This document shows, in pieces, positions 8,451-17,920 of a stretch of DNA of 64,000 nt. Position 1 is the stretch's first letter, and every line of letters starts with the position of its first letter. Source of the DNA: JANQIO01 sp965229625 (lineage in GTDB: Bacteria > Pseudomonadota > Gammaproteobacteria > Pseudomonadales > Halieaceae); the NCBI GenBank assembly GCA_965229625.1, contig CBDDJJ010000001.1:2480001-2544000 (forward strand). Direction: 5' to 3'. The notes under the pieces are model-generated. The model did no database searches. It had not been told where the DNA came from and was given only the letters and a program-made list of their open reading frames with translations. A program made the position numbers and the translations under genes.

Positions 8451-9983
8451 ATGTCGTTCGCGAGATCAGCCGCTCTACTATTATTAGCAGCGATAGTAGC
8501 GCTGGCGGGCTGTGTTTCCGTGCCGCTGGATTACCCACGCAAGGAAAGCTACGTGATAGAACCGGACAGCAGCGCGCCACTGGCCGCCTTCGCGGAACGC
8601 TGGCAGGCCGCACATCCCGGGCAATCGGGATTCCAGCCACTGCCCCAGGGCCTGGACGCGCTCGGAGCCCGGCTGCGTGCCCTTGACCTTGCCAGGCACT
8701 CGGTCGACGCCCAGTACTTCCTGATCAAGCGCGACGAGGCAGGCATGTTGTTCATGGGCAAGCTGCTGCGAGCGGCAGATCGGGGTGTTCGAGTACGCCT
8801 GCTGCTCGACGATATTTTCACGCCTCGAAATGACCAGATACTGGCCACACTGTCCTCGCACCCGAACATCGAGATTCGCCTGTTCAATCCGCTGTCGCGG
8901 CGATCCCCTGTGTTCTGGAGCATGGTGTGGGACTTCCAGCGCAGCAACCGGCGCATGCACAACAAGTCTTTCATTGTTGACAGCGCAGTCGCCATCATCG
9001 GCGGCCGGAATATTGCCGCCGAGTATTTTGAGCTGAAGGACGACGGGAACTTTGATGACTTCGAGGTCCTGACCACTGGCCCCGTTATCGCGGACGTGGC
9101 AGCCAGCTTTGACCAGTTCTGGAACTCCCGCCTGAGCCTGCCCGTGGAAGCCCTCGGCCGCAAACCCGAGCCGAACCGACTCGGAGTCTGGCGCAGTGCC
9201 ATGGAAGCTGTGGTCTCCGGCCAGCGAGACAGCGCCTACGGACGCGCGGCCCACAGCGAACTGGTAGAGGCGGTATTCAGTGGAGAACAGGCGTTGATTG
9301 CGGCCACCGCGCGCGTTGCCTCGGACCGTCCTGAAAAGCTCAAGGTCGCGCGCGGCGCCGAGGAAGAGCTGGTGGTAGCGGCTGCCCTGCGCGACGCCGT
9401 GCTATCCGCGCAGCGCGAGGTCACCGTTATCACGCCCTACTTCCTGCCGCGAGAGGTCGGCCGCCAACTGCTGAAGGACAAGGTCGCCGACGGCGTCAGG
9501 ATTCGCGTCATTACCAATTCCCTGGCGTCCACCAACCACGTGCCGGTGCACGCCCACTACCGCAAGTACCGCCGAGAGCTGCTGCGGGCGGGTGTGGAGC
9601 TCTACGAACTCCGGGCCGACCGCCAGCCCGGCAGCGAGGAGAAGAACCGCGAGCGCATGACACTGCATACCAAGGCTTTCGAAGTCGATGCGAATACCCT
9701 CGGGCTGGGTTCCGTGAACCTGGACCCGCGTTCCATCGAGATTAATTCGGAGCTGATCATGTTTATCGACTCACCAGAATTGAGCGAACGCCTGCTGAGT
9801 TTCCTGGAAAGCGATCTCGCGCACCTGACCTGGCGAGTCGCCCTGGATGAGAACGATCGCATGCGCTGGCACTACGAATCAGAGGGGCTGGTGGAGGTGC
9901 GCTCCGGTGAGCCCGGCGCCAGTATCTGGCGTCGCCTGCAGGCTAACTTCTACCGCCTGCTGCCCATTGAAGGGCAACTCTGA
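8451..9983 (+). CDS. phospholipase D-family lipoprotein
   Basis: This 510-residue protein starts with a lipoprotein signal whose lipobox is LAGC (Cys21), so it is probably membrane-anchored in the envelope. Two HKD motifs give the PLD active site: MHNKSFIVD near residue 169 and LHTKAFEVD near residue 405, each followed by a GG(R/S)N-type turn (IGGRN, LGSVN). This two-HKD layout is that of cardiolipin synthase-like or phosphatidyltransferase-like PLDs. ATG 8451 was chosen over an upstream frame extension because it starts the signal peptide directly. Synthase and hydrolase cannot be told apart from sequence, and no operon partner is obvious. Confidence 0.85.
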   Translation: MSFARSAALLLLAAIVALAGCVSVPLDYPRKESYVIEPDSSAPLAAFAERWQAAHPGQSGFQPLPQGLDALGARLRALDLARHSVDAQYFLIKRDEAGMLFMGKLLRAADRGVRVRLLLDDIFTPRNDQILATLSSHPNIEIRLFNPLSRRSPVFWSMVWDFQRSNRRMHNKSFIVDSAVAIIGGRNIAAEYFELKDDGNFDDFEVLTTGPVIADVAASFDQFWNSRLSLPVEALGRKPEPNRLGVWRSAMEAVVSGQRDSAYGRAAHSELVEAVFSGEQALIAATARVASDRPEKLKVARGAEEELVVAAALRDAVLSAQREVTVITPYFLPREVGRQLLKDKVADGVRIRVITNSLASTNHVPVHAHYRKYRRELLRAGVELYELRADRQPGSEEKNRERMTLHTKAFEVDANTLGLGSVNLDPRSIEINSELIMFIDSPELSERLLSFLESDLAHLTWRVALDENDRMRWHYESEGLVEVRSGEPGASIWRRLQANFYRLLPIEGQL

Positions 9984-10260
9984 GCAACGGCGCCGTCACC
10001 GGTGCCGGTGACTGTCCGTCGGTCAGAGGCGAATCCTGTTCACGTCCTGAAGCCCTGGTCATGGATGCCGTCTGGACCCACTGCACTCTCCGCGCGTGGC
10101 GCACAAAACCTGGTTTGTTTATTCTTGTATGCGGAACGCCTGCCAGAGTTCACGTCAATGATCGGCAAGGCCGGCTGTCGCGGCATGGTCGCACAAAGGA
10201 AAACTCGCGACCGCCAGTGCAAACCGGGTAACTGGTATTGAAGCTTTTTATGGGATAGGG

Positions 10261-12657
10261 ATGTCTTACACCGAAAATCGTATTACCCAAGTGCTGATGC
10301 TCGCGCTGGCGATTGTCGTCTCCAGTGGCTGCAAAATTGTTATCGAAGTCCCCGAGGGCGGCTCAGTCACCACCGAATCGGGCAACTACTTCTGTGCCGA
10401 AGCCGAGTCCTGCGAAGTCGATGTCGACGATGACGCATTCGCTGAAACCTTCTCAGCAATTCCCGCAGAGGACTATGAGTTCCGTGGCTGGAAGCAGCGC
10501 GCAGGCGGGCTCTGCCAGGGTGAGCTGGAGCGATTGGCACCCTGTAGTTTCTCGACGGTAGGTTACGGCCTGTTCCCCATTCTGCTAGAGCTGCTGCTGG
10601 ATGACATTCCCGTCTACCTGGAACCCGAGTTTGCACCGGCGGGCAAAGCGGAGATTATCTTCCCATCGGAGAATTCCAGCGCCACGGAAGCCTTCATCAC
10701 CGTACGTGGCACCGCCAGTGACAGCGATGGCATCGCCGCGGTCACCGTGAACGGGGTGGCCGCCAGCTTCTCCCCTGCGGAAGGCAGCCGGACGACTGAC
10801 ACCGGGCTCTATACCGATGTCAGGTGGCAGCTGGCGGTGGAGCTCCAGACTGGCACCAATGAGCTTGTTGTCGCTCTAGAGGACGGACGCGGCGAGGTGA
10901 ACCCGGGCGCTGACATGGCGACCGTTCAGAATACCCAGGTGCCCATTGCATTCGCCCTGGACGAGATCAACAACCGCGTAATCGGCCTGGTTGGGGTCGG
11001 ATTCAACCAGGAGCTGGTCAGCTACGATGAGGCCACAAGAACCCAGACGCTGCTGGCGCAGGAGTTTTTTGAAGCGCCTCCCTACTGCTACCAGGCGGAT
11101 ACGCGAGAGTTTTTCTACCTGTCATTCCTCGACACGCTGGTCACGCTGAAAAGCCTGAATACCGAGACCCTGGTGGAAACCACCTGGGGCGCCATCACCA
11201 TTGATCTCGAGGCGGAAGGATTCTACTCCCTGTGGTTCGCCCGGGACCTGGTCTGTGAAAGCGGTCACGACGACGTCTACCTGGCGTACACCTTTGCCGA
11301 TGCCCCTCAGAATACCCTGAACACATTTACCAATTCCCGGATACTCAAGTTTGACCTTGACGCGGACGAGGTCCGCCTGCTGGAAGAGTTCGACACGAAC
11401 GCAGGCGACGCTTCACCCCTGAGCGGTGCAAAGCTGATGGGCGACCAACTGGTTGTGTACCCGATCAACCCCGGGCCGATGTTCAGCATTGATACCGAAA
11501 ATGGCGAACGCAGCCAGCTACCGGTGCGGGAAAACCTGTTTGCGTGGAACATTGTGCCCGATGCCGCCAACCAGCTGCTCTACGTGATCAGCATCGGCGC
11601 CATCTACGAAGTTGATCTGGTGACCGGCAGTGAAAGGATTCTGTCCTTCGTTCAGGACGACAGCGCCTTCACTTTGCCCCAGCCCCAGGTCGCCCTGCTG
11701 GACGCCGACGACTTCCGCATCCTGATCAGCGATTTTGACCTGCAGATGATTCTGGAGGTGAGCCTGTTGAGCGGAACACGGAGTGTATTCCTGTCCAGGC
11801 AGCAGGGAGAAGGCGTCGGCATTGTCGCCGGCCGACATCTGGCCCTGTCCTCGGACCAGAGCAAGGCCTATGTACTGGACGACGGCGGCAACGTGCTGGA
11901 GAGATTGCTGGAAGTGGACCTGGCAACCGGGGACAGGCGTCAAATTGGCGACCTTCCCCAGCCATTTAACGAGCTTGCGGCCGGCCTTGCGCTCGACGAG
12001 GAAGCTGGCCTGGCCTACGCGGCCTTCAGCAACGCCATCTCCCAGGTCGACCTTGAGGCCGAGCAGGAGCTACAACTGGCGGGCAGCTCGGTGGGCTTTG
12101 GCCCGGTGCCGCAGGAAATCTCCGACCTGGTGCTGGACAAGGCAAACAACCGGCTGCTGCTGGCGGATTCGGAGCTCAGCGCCATTGTCGAACTGGACCT
12201 GCAAACCCGGGTACGCTCGGTGTTTTCACAGGCCGGTGCACGCGGCGCCGGCGACCCCTTCGCCAACGTCACGGCGCTGGCCTTCGATGCAGAAAACAAC
12301 CGGCTCTATGCCGCCAACCAACAAACGGCGGAGGTCGTGACAATCAACATGGAGACCGGGGATCGATCGGTGCTCGACGGCAGCTGCATGGACACCAGCG
12401 GGCAGGATCAGTTGCTTAACTCATCGCCCCTGGTCGACCTGCTGTACCGCGACGGCAAGCTGCTGATCCGTGACGTTGGCCTGCGGCGTCTCGACCTGGA
12501 CACCGCCCAGTGCACCGAGCTGATGGACCGCATCCCCATCAACGTGAGCGTTTTCGGTATGCAGTGGCTGAACGACGAGGTGCTGTTGACCTCCGGGTTC
12601 GACGGTGTCGGACTGTTAGACACTGTCACCGGGGAATTCGTGCGCATCTCTGAATAA
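10261..12657 (+). CDS. secreted lipoprotein with Ig-like domain and beta-propeller
   Basis: This 798-residue protein has a signal peptide ending in a lipobox-like SSGC (Cys ~24). Residues ~25-100 resemble the bacterial InlB-type repeat with paired cysteines (FRGWKQRAGG...C...PC). Residues ~125-220 form an Ig-like module (ITVRGTASDSDGIAAVTVNGV, glucodextranase-B-like). The rest is a chain of ~40-residue propeller-like repeats with phrases such as LDEINNRVIGLVG, DTENGERSQLP and ITALAFDAENNRLYAAN, similar to SMP-30/NHL or YncE-type folds. No catalytic residues are evident, so binding or scaffold function on the outer surface is the best guess. It is monocistronic, with a strong terminator right after its stop. 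Confidence 0.7.
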   Translation: MSYTENRITQVLMLALAIVVSSGCKIVIEVPEGGSVTTESGNYFCAEAESCEVDVDDDAFAETFSAIPAEDYEFRGWKQRAGGLCQGELERLAPCSFSTVGYGLFPILLELLLDDIPVYLEPEFAPAGKAEIIFPSENSSATEAFITVRGTASDSDGIAAVTVNGVAASFSPAEGSRTTDTGLYTDVRWQLAVELQTGTNELVVALEDGRGEVNPGADMATVQNTQVPIAFALDEINNRVIGLVGVGFNQELVSYDEATRTQTLLAQEFFEAPPYCYQADTREFFYLSFLDTLVTLKSLNTETLVETTWGAITIDLEAEGFYSLWFARDLVCESGHDDVYLAYTFADAPQNTLNTFTNSRILKFDLDADEVRLLEEFDTNAGDASPLSGAKLMGDQLVVYPINPGPMFSIDTENGERSQLPVRENLFAWNIVPDAANQLLYVISIGAIYEVDLVTGSERILSFVQDDSAFTLPQPQVALLDADDFRILISDFDLQMILEVSLLSGTRSVFLSRQQGEGVGIVAGRHLALSSDQSKAYVLDDGGNVLERLLEVDLATGDRRQIGDLPQPFNELAAGLALDEEAGLAYAAFSNAISQVDLEAEQELQLAGSSVGFGPVPQEISDLVLDKANNRLLLADSELSAIVELDLQTRVRSVFSQAGARGAGDPFANVTALAFDAENNRLYAANQQTAEVVTINMETGDRSVLDGSCMDTSGQDQLLNSSPLVDLLYRDGKLLIRDVGLRRLDLDTAQCTELMDRIPINVSVFGMQWLNDEVLLTSGFDGVGLLDTVTGEFVRISE

Positions 12658-12660
12658 AGC

Positions 12661-12705
12661 GCGGGGATTGGGCCACCACCCGAATCCCCGCTGTCTCACT
12701 TTTTC
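12661..12705 (+). terminator. Rho-independent terminator
   Basis: A perfect nine-base stem, GCGGGGATT (12661-12669) with AATCCCCGC (12683-12691), has a 13-base loop and a short tail ending in a run of five T (12700-12704). It sits two bases after the stop of the beta-propeller lipoprotein and ends that transcript before the convergent peptidase gene. Confidence 0.75.
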
Positions 12706-12750
12706 TGCTTACCCGAAAACAGCGTGAACGCCGTCGCCGGGCGGCGTTGG

Positions 12751-14778
12751 CTACTCCTCGTCCTCTGGCCCGTACTTCTCAAACCAGCCGAGAATAGCCG
12801 CCACCTTGGCAATCAGCTGGCTGGGCCGGCGGGCGATACTGTGTGACGCGCCCGGGATGCGCACCAGGGCCGTGTCCACCCCTTCGAGCATCAGCGCTGC
12901 GTGGTACTGCTCGGATTCCCACATGGGCGTGCGCCAGTCGGATTCACCGGTCAGCAACATGGTCGGCGTGGTCACGTTGCCCACCAGGGACAGCGGCGAA
13001 CGGTCCCAGTACTGGTTGACGTCTTCCCAGGGCATCTTCGAAAACCAGTAACGCGTGAAGAAGTCGGGATTGTCGGCGCTGAGTGAGAAGCTGATCCAGT
13101 TGATGACCGGCTTGGCCACCACCGCGGCGGCAAAGCGATCCGTCTTGCCCACGGTCCAGGCTGTCAGCACACCGCCGCCGCTGCCGCCGGTGACATAGAG
13201 CTGCTGCTCGTCGATAAAGCCTTTCGCAATCACCGCATCCACCGCCGACATCAGGTCGTCATAGTCCTGGCTCGGGTAGTTGTGGTGAATCTCCAGTTCG
13301 AATTCGCTGCCGTAGCTGGTGCTACCGCGCGGGTTCACGTAGACCACCACATAACCGGCCGCAGCGTAGAGCTGGATTTCCGCAGCAAAGTGCGGGCCGT
13401 AGGCCGTGTGGGGCCCGCCGTGGATTTCCAGGATCAGCGGGTATTTCTTGTTCTCGTCGAACTCCGGCGGGTAGGCCACCCAGGCCTGGATTGGCTGGTC
13501 ATCGTAGCTGGACTTCAGCCACAGCTCTTCCACCGGCGCCATGTCGCGATGCCCAACCAGATTGTCGTTGAGCGCGGTCACCGTTTTCGGCTTGCCGGTG
13601 CCGCGGCCGATGGCCAGCTCAGCCGGCCGCTGGGCGTCACCAGTGGTGATGGCGTAAACATTGTTGCCACCCACCGCAAAATCGGCTCCGCTGTAGGGCC
13701 GGCTCAGGGACAGGCCGGTCAGTTGATCGGTAATGGTAGTGGCCTTGCCGCGCAGGTCGACCCTGACCAGCCGGGTGAGGCCCTGGTCGTCGTGGCTGAC
13801 ATACAGGCCGCGGCTGTCCGCCGCCCAGGCGAGGCCGTTGATGCTGCGGTCCAGGTCACCCAGCAGCACGCTGGGCTCGCCACCATCAACATCCATCACG
13901 TGGAGCTGGAAATGCTGCGAGCTGAGACCCTTGTCTTCGAAGCCCACCCAGGCCAGGCGCTTGCCATCCGGGGACACCTTCACCGCAAAAGCCGGGCCAT
14001 TGCGATTGGTCAGCGCCGTGATGCTGCCGTCCTCCAGGGAGACGCGGTAGATTTCAGAGTCCAGTGGCTTGCGGCGCCAGTCATCCTTGCGGTTGCCCAC
14101 CACGAACAGGCTCTTGCCATCCGCCGCCCAGGCCGGGCCGCCGTAGTTGAATTCACCCTCAGTAACCTGGCGCGGGGCGCCGCCACTGGCTGGCACCACA
14201 AACACGTGGGTATAGCCCAGCGGCAGGGTACCGGCGCCATCAAAACGGAAAGGGATCCGGTCTACCACGGTCGGCGGCTTGGCCCACTCCGCGCCTTCAG
14301 GGGCGGCGGGCATGGTGCCGATGGTGGTGGGTTTGGCGGGCACCAGCATGGTGAAAGCGAGGTACTCACCATCCGGAGACCAGGCCAGGTTGCCCGGGCC
14401 TTTGGCCTGGCGGGTGAGCTGCAGGGTTTCACCGCCTTCCAGCCAGCGCACGAAAATCTGTGAGCCCTTATCATCGGTGGACAGATAAGCGACACGCTCG
14501 GAGTCCGGCGAGATCACCGCACCGTGGTCGTTGACGGCGCCGGTGGTGATCGGGCGCGCATTGTCCCCGTCGCTATCGACCCGCCACAGGTTGGCGCGGC
14601 GTCGGTCTTCCATGATGTCCATGAAGTTGTGGCTGTAAACCACGAAATCGCCATCGGGGCTGACCTGCAGGCCACTGACCCAGTTCAGGCGGAACACGTC
14701 TTCGGCGGTAAAAGGCGAGTGTTCAGACCAGGCGATCTGGCTAATGACCAGCGCCAGGACAAGGGATAGATACTTCAT
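12751..14778 (-). CDS. S9 family prolyl oligopeptidase-type peptidase
   Basis: This 675-residue serine peptidase of the acylaminoacyl-peptidase/DPP type has a cleavable signal peptide (MKYLSLVLALVISQIAWS), so it is probably periplasmic. The N-terminal ~400 residues are WD/TolB-like propeller repeats (SPDGDFVVYSHN, AWSPDGEYLAF). The C-terminal alpha/beta hydrolase domain has the nucleophile elbow GGSGGG near residue 533, the Asp in ESDWRTP near 611 and the His in GASHS near 644. The oxyanion-region GGP (HGGPHTAYG) is present. An upstream in-frame ATG at 14817 exists, but ATG 14778 opens the signal peptide directly. It probably trims peptides in the periplasm; substrate unknown. Confidence 0.88.
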   Translation of the reverse strand: MKYLSLVLALVISQIAWSEHSPFTAEDVFRLNWVSGLQVSPDGDFVVYSHNFMDIMEDRRRANLWRVDSDGDNARPITTGAVNDHGAVISPDSERVAYLSTDDKGSQIFVRWLEGGETLQLTRQAKGPGNLAWSPDGEYLAFTMLVPAKPTTIGTMPAAPEGAEWAKPPTVVDRIPFRFDGAGTLPLGYTHVFVVPASGGAPRQVTEGEFNYGGPAWAADGKSLFVVGNRKDDWRRKPLDSEIYRVSLEDGSITALTNRNGPAFAVKVSPDGKRLAWVGFEDKGLSSQHFQLHVMDVDGGEPSVLLGDLDRSINGLAWAADSRGLYVSHDDQGLTRLVRVDLRGKATTITDQLTGLSLSRPYSGADFAVGGNNVYAITTGDAQRPAELAIGRGTGKPKTVTALNDNLVGHRDMAPVEELWLKSSYDDQPIQAWVAYPPEFDENKKYPLILEIHGGPHTAYGPHFAAEIQLYAAAGYVVVYVNPRGSTSYGSEFELEIHHNYPSQDYDDLMSAVDAVIAKGFIDEQQLYVTGGSGGGVLTAWTVGKTDRFAAAVVAKPVINWISFSLSADNPDFFTRYWFSKMPWEDVNQYWDRSPLSLVGNVTTPTMLLTGESDWRTPMWESEQYHAALMLEGVDTALVRIPGASHSIARRPSQLIAKVAAILGWFEKYGPEDEE

Positions 14779-14906
14779 GGTGTGATACCAGGGCGTTGTT
14801 ATGGGGGTCGAAAGCATATCCAGAGCCGGATTTATTCTCCAGTGGTTTAGGTCGATCGCGGGCCTGCGTGTATTACACTGGGCGCCGCATAAGCGGGAGT
14901 GAAGCG

Positions 14907-16118
14907 ATGTTCTTTGGATGGCGCGTGGTCGGCGGCAGTTTTATCGTCATGCTGACGGTGCTGGGTTTCTTCACCTACACGTTCACCCTGTTCGTAGTGC
15001 CACTGCGCGAAGAGTTTGGCGTGGGCCTCGAGCAGGTGATGTACAGCCTGACCCTGGGCACCCTGCTCAGCCTGCTGGTGGGCCCTGTCACCGGCTACCT
15101 CGTAGACCACTTTTCGGTGCGGATTCTGATGACCCTGGGGACGGCGCTATTTGCCGCCAGTCTCTATGCCATGTCACGCACCACCACCATCCTGGAGTTC
15201 AACCTGGTTTACGGTACCAGTTTTGCCGTATGCAACGGCCTGGCCGGCCCCGTAACGACCAGCGCCGTGGTGTCGCGCTGGTTTCTGCGTAGCCGCGGCC
15301 GCGCTCTGGGCATCATGACCATCGGCTCATCGGCGGGCGGCATGTTGCTGCCGGCGGTGACGGCCTGGTGGATCAGCAGCTTCGGGTGGCGCGGGGCCTT
15401 CGAAAACCTGGCACTGATGTCAGCGGTGGCAGTGCCCCTGGTCTGGCTGAGCATTCGCAACAAACCTTCAGACTTGGGGCTGGCGCCTGATGGGGAGTCT
15501 GCGGCAGCACACACCGAGAACCCTGGCCCAACCGCCGAACCGCCTGGCATGAAGCAGATCGTGTCGACCCGGGAGTTCTGGCTGATCGGCCTGAGTGTCG
15601 GCCTGCTGATTGCGGTGTTTTCCTCGACCCTCTCCAATCTTTCACCCTATGCCACGGGGCTGGGCGCCAATGAGGCCCAGGCCTCCAGCCTGATCATGGT
15701 GCTGGCGGTGCTGGGCCTGATCGGCAAACTGCTGTTTGGGGCCGGCGCCGATCGCTTCCCCCTCAAATGGGGCATGTGGCTGGCGCAGGGTCTGGTCGGT
15801 GTGGCCCTGCTGATCATGGCCACACAACCGCCCTACTGGGTAATGATCGTCGCCGCGATCTGCCTCGGTCTCGCTACCGGTGGTTTGTTGCCGGTGTGGA
15901 ATTCAATGATGGCCCGGGTGTTCGGGGTCGACAGCTACGGCCGCGCCATGGGGCTGATGGGGCCCGTCATTACGCTGCAGGTCATGCCCGCATATATCTT
16001 CGTCGGCCGCATGCACGATGCCTTCGGCAACTATGTTGGCACGCTACTGGTGTTCGCCGGCCTGATATTCCTGGCGATCCTGCTGCTGGGGCCGGTGCGC
16101 CTGCCGGAACAGGACTAG
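14907..16118 (+). CDS. MFS transporter
   Basis: This 403-residue inner-membrane protein has about twelve hydrophobic segments, a cytoplasmic loop in the middle (DGESAAAHTENPGPTAEPPG near residue 205) and the family-style ...GRALGIMTIGSSAGG motif after helix 4, as in oxalate/formate or monocarboxylate-type MFS antiporters. GGAG in GGGAGTG precedes ATG 14907 at good spacing; the frame continues upstream but without hydrophobic segments. It is divergent from the S9 peptidase. Its stop codon overlaps the stop of the alpha/beta hydrolase on the other strand by two bases. Substrate unknown; a small carboxylate is plausible. Confidence 0.85.
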   Translation: MFFGWRVVGGSFIVMLTVLGFFTYTFTLFVVPLREEFGVGLEQVMYSLTLGTLLSLLVGPVTGYLVDHFSVRILMTLGTALFAASLYAMSRTTTILEFNLVYGTSFAVCNGLAGPVTTSAVVSRWFLRSRGRALGIMTIGSSAGGMLLPAVTAWWISSFGWRGAFENLALMSAVAVPLVWLSIRNKPSDLGLAPDGESAAAHTENPGPTAEPPGMKQIVSTREFWLIGLSVGLLIAVFSSTLSNLSPYATGLGANEAQASSLIMVLAVLGLIGKLLFGAGADRFPLKWGMWLAQGLVGVALLIMATQPPYWVMIVAAICLGLATGGLLPVWNSMMARVFGVDSYGRAMGLMGPVITLQVMPAYIFVGRMHDAFGNYVGTLLVFAGLIFLAILLLGPVRLPEQD

Positions 16119-16939
16119 CCCAGCAGCAGGGCGTTGATGGCCACGGGGGCCTCGTACATGGCCCAGTGACCGACACCGGGCAATAGCTGGAAACGGGCCC
16201 CGGCGGATTCGATGATGGCACGGCGCGCTGCCAGCGCTGCTTCACCGCCGGCAGTAGCATCGGCGCTGCCCCAGATGCAGAGGCATTCGGCCTCGAGGTT
16301 GGGCAAGGCCTGCACGAAATCGTTGGTGCGGGACAAGGCGCGGCTGTTGAAACGGGCGCGGCCCAGGTTTTCACCGTGCAGGTAGATTGCCAGATCATCG
16401 ATGACCGCCTCGGGGCTGAACATCAGCGCACGCAGGTTCGCCCTGTGCACCGGCGCGGCACTGTCCCAGTCGGTCCCCGGGCGCGGCGGTGCGGTCAGCG
16501 GCACCTGTACGTGTAGATCGCCCCAACCGGCGGCGCCGATGGCAGTAAAGCGTTGGCAACGTGCGCCCAGCAGTTGCGCCAGGCGAACACCCACCATGGC
16601 ACCAAAGCTGAAGCCGGCGATGTGCAGGGGGCGATTGTCCAGAGAGAGTTCCCGGAAGCTGCCAAACAGGCGATGCGCAAAATCGGCAGGGCCAGCCGAC
16701 GCCTCGATGTCAGCAGAATGGCCGAGCCCGGGCAGGTCCACGGTCCACAGTTTGCGCTGCTCTCGCAGCGCTTCGATATTGGCGAACCAGTGATTCCAGG
16801 CACCGAAGCCGCCATGTAATAGCAACAGGCGGGGGCCGGCCTCCGGGCCGCTCCATCGCTGCCAGCGCAGGCCCTGCGCCTCGATGACGTCGGCCGTTGC
16901 CAGCAGGGCATCATGCTGCCGCTGCGCGGCCGCGGTCAT
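16115..16939 (-). CDS. alpha/beta hydrolase
   Basis: This 274-residue cytoplasmic hydrolase has an oxyanion-type LLLHGGFG near residue 40, nucleophile elbow GFSFGA with Ser near 110, and catalytic His in GVGHWAMYE near 259; the acid is probably the Asp in SADATAGG. The VDLPGLGHSAD stretch is the usual beta-strand 4-5 region. It begins four bases after the stop of the 3-hydroxyisobutyrate dehydrogenase (ATGA-type overlap at 16936-16939), so it may be the last gene of the valine-type operon. Thioesterase or esterase activity is possible; substrate not predictable. Its 3' end overlaps that of the convergent MFS gene. Confidence 0.8.
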   Translation of the reverse strand: MTAAAQRQHDALLATADVIEAQGLRWQRWSGPEAGPRLLLLHGGFGAWNHWFANIEALREQRKLWTVDLPGLGHSADIEASAGPADFAHRLFGSFRELSLDNRPLHIAGFSFGAMVGVRLAQLLGARCQRFTAIGAAGWGDLHVQVPLTAPPRPGTDWDSAAPVHRANLRALMFSPEAVIDDLAIYLHGENLGRARFNSRALSRTNDFVQALPNLEAECLCIWGSADATAGGEAALAARRAIIESAGARFQLLPGVGHWAMYEAPVAINALLLG

Positions 16940-17829
16940 TCTGACTGGAGCTTTTCCAGGATGCTGGAGAAATCCCGGGGGCCGTTGCCGTCTTTCTGGT
17001 GCTCTTCATACAGGTCGCGCGCCAGCTGGCCCATGGGATTGTCGAAGCCGGCGCCTTCGGCGATGGCCATGGCCAGGCCCAGGTCCTTGACCATGAGATC
17101 GACCATAAAGCCGGGCTGGTAATCGTTGCTGGCCGGCGCTGTCTCCATTACCCCCGGGTAGGGGTTATAGACCTCCAGCGACCAGTTGCGGCCGGAGCTG
17201 GCGAGCATGATCTCGGACAACACCTTCGGATCGAGCCCGTGGCGGGCGCCCATCTCCAGCGCTTCACTGGTGCCGATCATGTGAATCGCCAGCAACATGT
17301 TGTTGCAACCCTTGGCCACCTGGCCCGCACCAGCGGGCCCGGCGTGAAAAATATTCTTGCCCATGTCAGCCAGGATCAGCCTGGCTTTTTCAAAGGTGTC
17401 CGTCTCACCGCCGCACATGAAAGCGAGCGTGCCGGCTGCCGCCGCGGCCACGCCGCCGGAGACCGGTGAGTCCATGAAGCCGATGCCCATGTCCTTTGCC
17501 GCCAGGCCCACGTCTCGGGCCGTCGCGGCGTCGATGGTACTGCAGTCGAGAACGGTGGTACTGGCATCCAGCAGGGACAGCAGGCCGTTGCTATCATCGC
17601 CCAGGTAGGTCGCGCGTACATGCTTGCCGGCGGGCAGCATGGTAATTACGTAGTCCACGCCCGTCACCGCCGCGGCCGCGGTTTCTGCCACCGCGGCGCC
17701 GGCTGCCTGCAGCTCGGCACAGGCGTCGGGTACCAGGTCGAAGACGGTGACGCCGTGACCAGCAGCCACCAGGTTTTTTGCCATGGGGCCGCCCATATTG
17801 CCGAGCCCAATAAAAGCTACAGTTGCCAT
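16936..17829 (-). CDS. mmsB: 3-hydroxyisobutyrate dehydrogenase
   Basis: This 297-residue NAD-dependent enzyme oxidises 3-hydroxyisobutyrate to methylmalonate semialdehyde in valine breakdown. The Rossmann motif is at residues 6-14 (FIGLGNMGG), the substrate-binding SPVSGG near 120, and the catalytic lysine in GQVAKGCNN near 171, all diagnostic of the beta-hydroxyacid dehydrogenase family. The AAGGAGAGAG ribosome site sits seven bases before ATG 17829; a second ATG directly before it (17832) is too close to the site. It is the fifth gene of a leftward cluster, and its length is standard. A hairpin repeat lies in the 91-base gap upstream of it. Confidence 0.92.
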   Translation of the reverse strand: MATVAFIGLGNMGGPMAKNLVAAGHGVTVFDLVPDACAELQAAGAAVAETAAAAVTGVDYVITMLPAGKHVRATYLGDDSNGLLSLLDASTTVLDCSTIDAATARDVGLAAKDMGIGFMDSPVSGGVAAAAAGTLAFMCGGETDTFEKARLILADMGKNIFHAGPAGAGQVAKGCNNMLLAIHMIGTSEALEMGARHGLDPKVLSEIMLASSGRNWSLEVYNPYPGVMETAPASNDYQPGFMVDLMVKDLGLAMAIAEGAGFDNPMGQLARDLYEEHQKDGNGPRDFSSILEKLQSE

Positions 17830-17852
17830 CATCTCTCTCCTTATTGTTGCAG

Positions 17853-17898
17853 GGGGTCTGAGCCCTTTTTTGCAGAAGCTAAAAAGGGCTCTGACCCC
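17853..17898. repeat. REP-like hairpin repeat
   Basis: Two 18-base arms, GGGGTCTGAGCCCTTTTT (17853-17870) and AAAAAGGGCTCTGACCCC (17881-17898), pair with a single mismatch around a ten-base centre that itself can fold (GC-AGAA-GC). Elements with a GGGGTCAGAGCCC core are spread through many proteobacterial genomes as dispersed palindromes; that is recalled knowledge, not checked here. It sits between two genes of the same operon, where it may stabilise or attenuate the transcript. Confidence 0.7.
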
Positions 17899-17920
17899 GT
17901 GCGGAGTGTCTATCAGCTCC

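Noticed and set aside
10002..10241. A 79-residue frame between the PLD lipoprotein and propeller lipoprotein
   Set aside because: GTG start, no ribosome site, and no helical or domain pattern. The 277-base gap otherwise holds only a small GTCACCGG/CCGGTGAC hairpin at 9995-10012 with no T run.
13282..14463. A 393-residue plus-strand frame opposite the S9 peptidase
   Set aside because: Antisense to a gene with a complete catalytic triad; composition is typical of GC-driven shadows.
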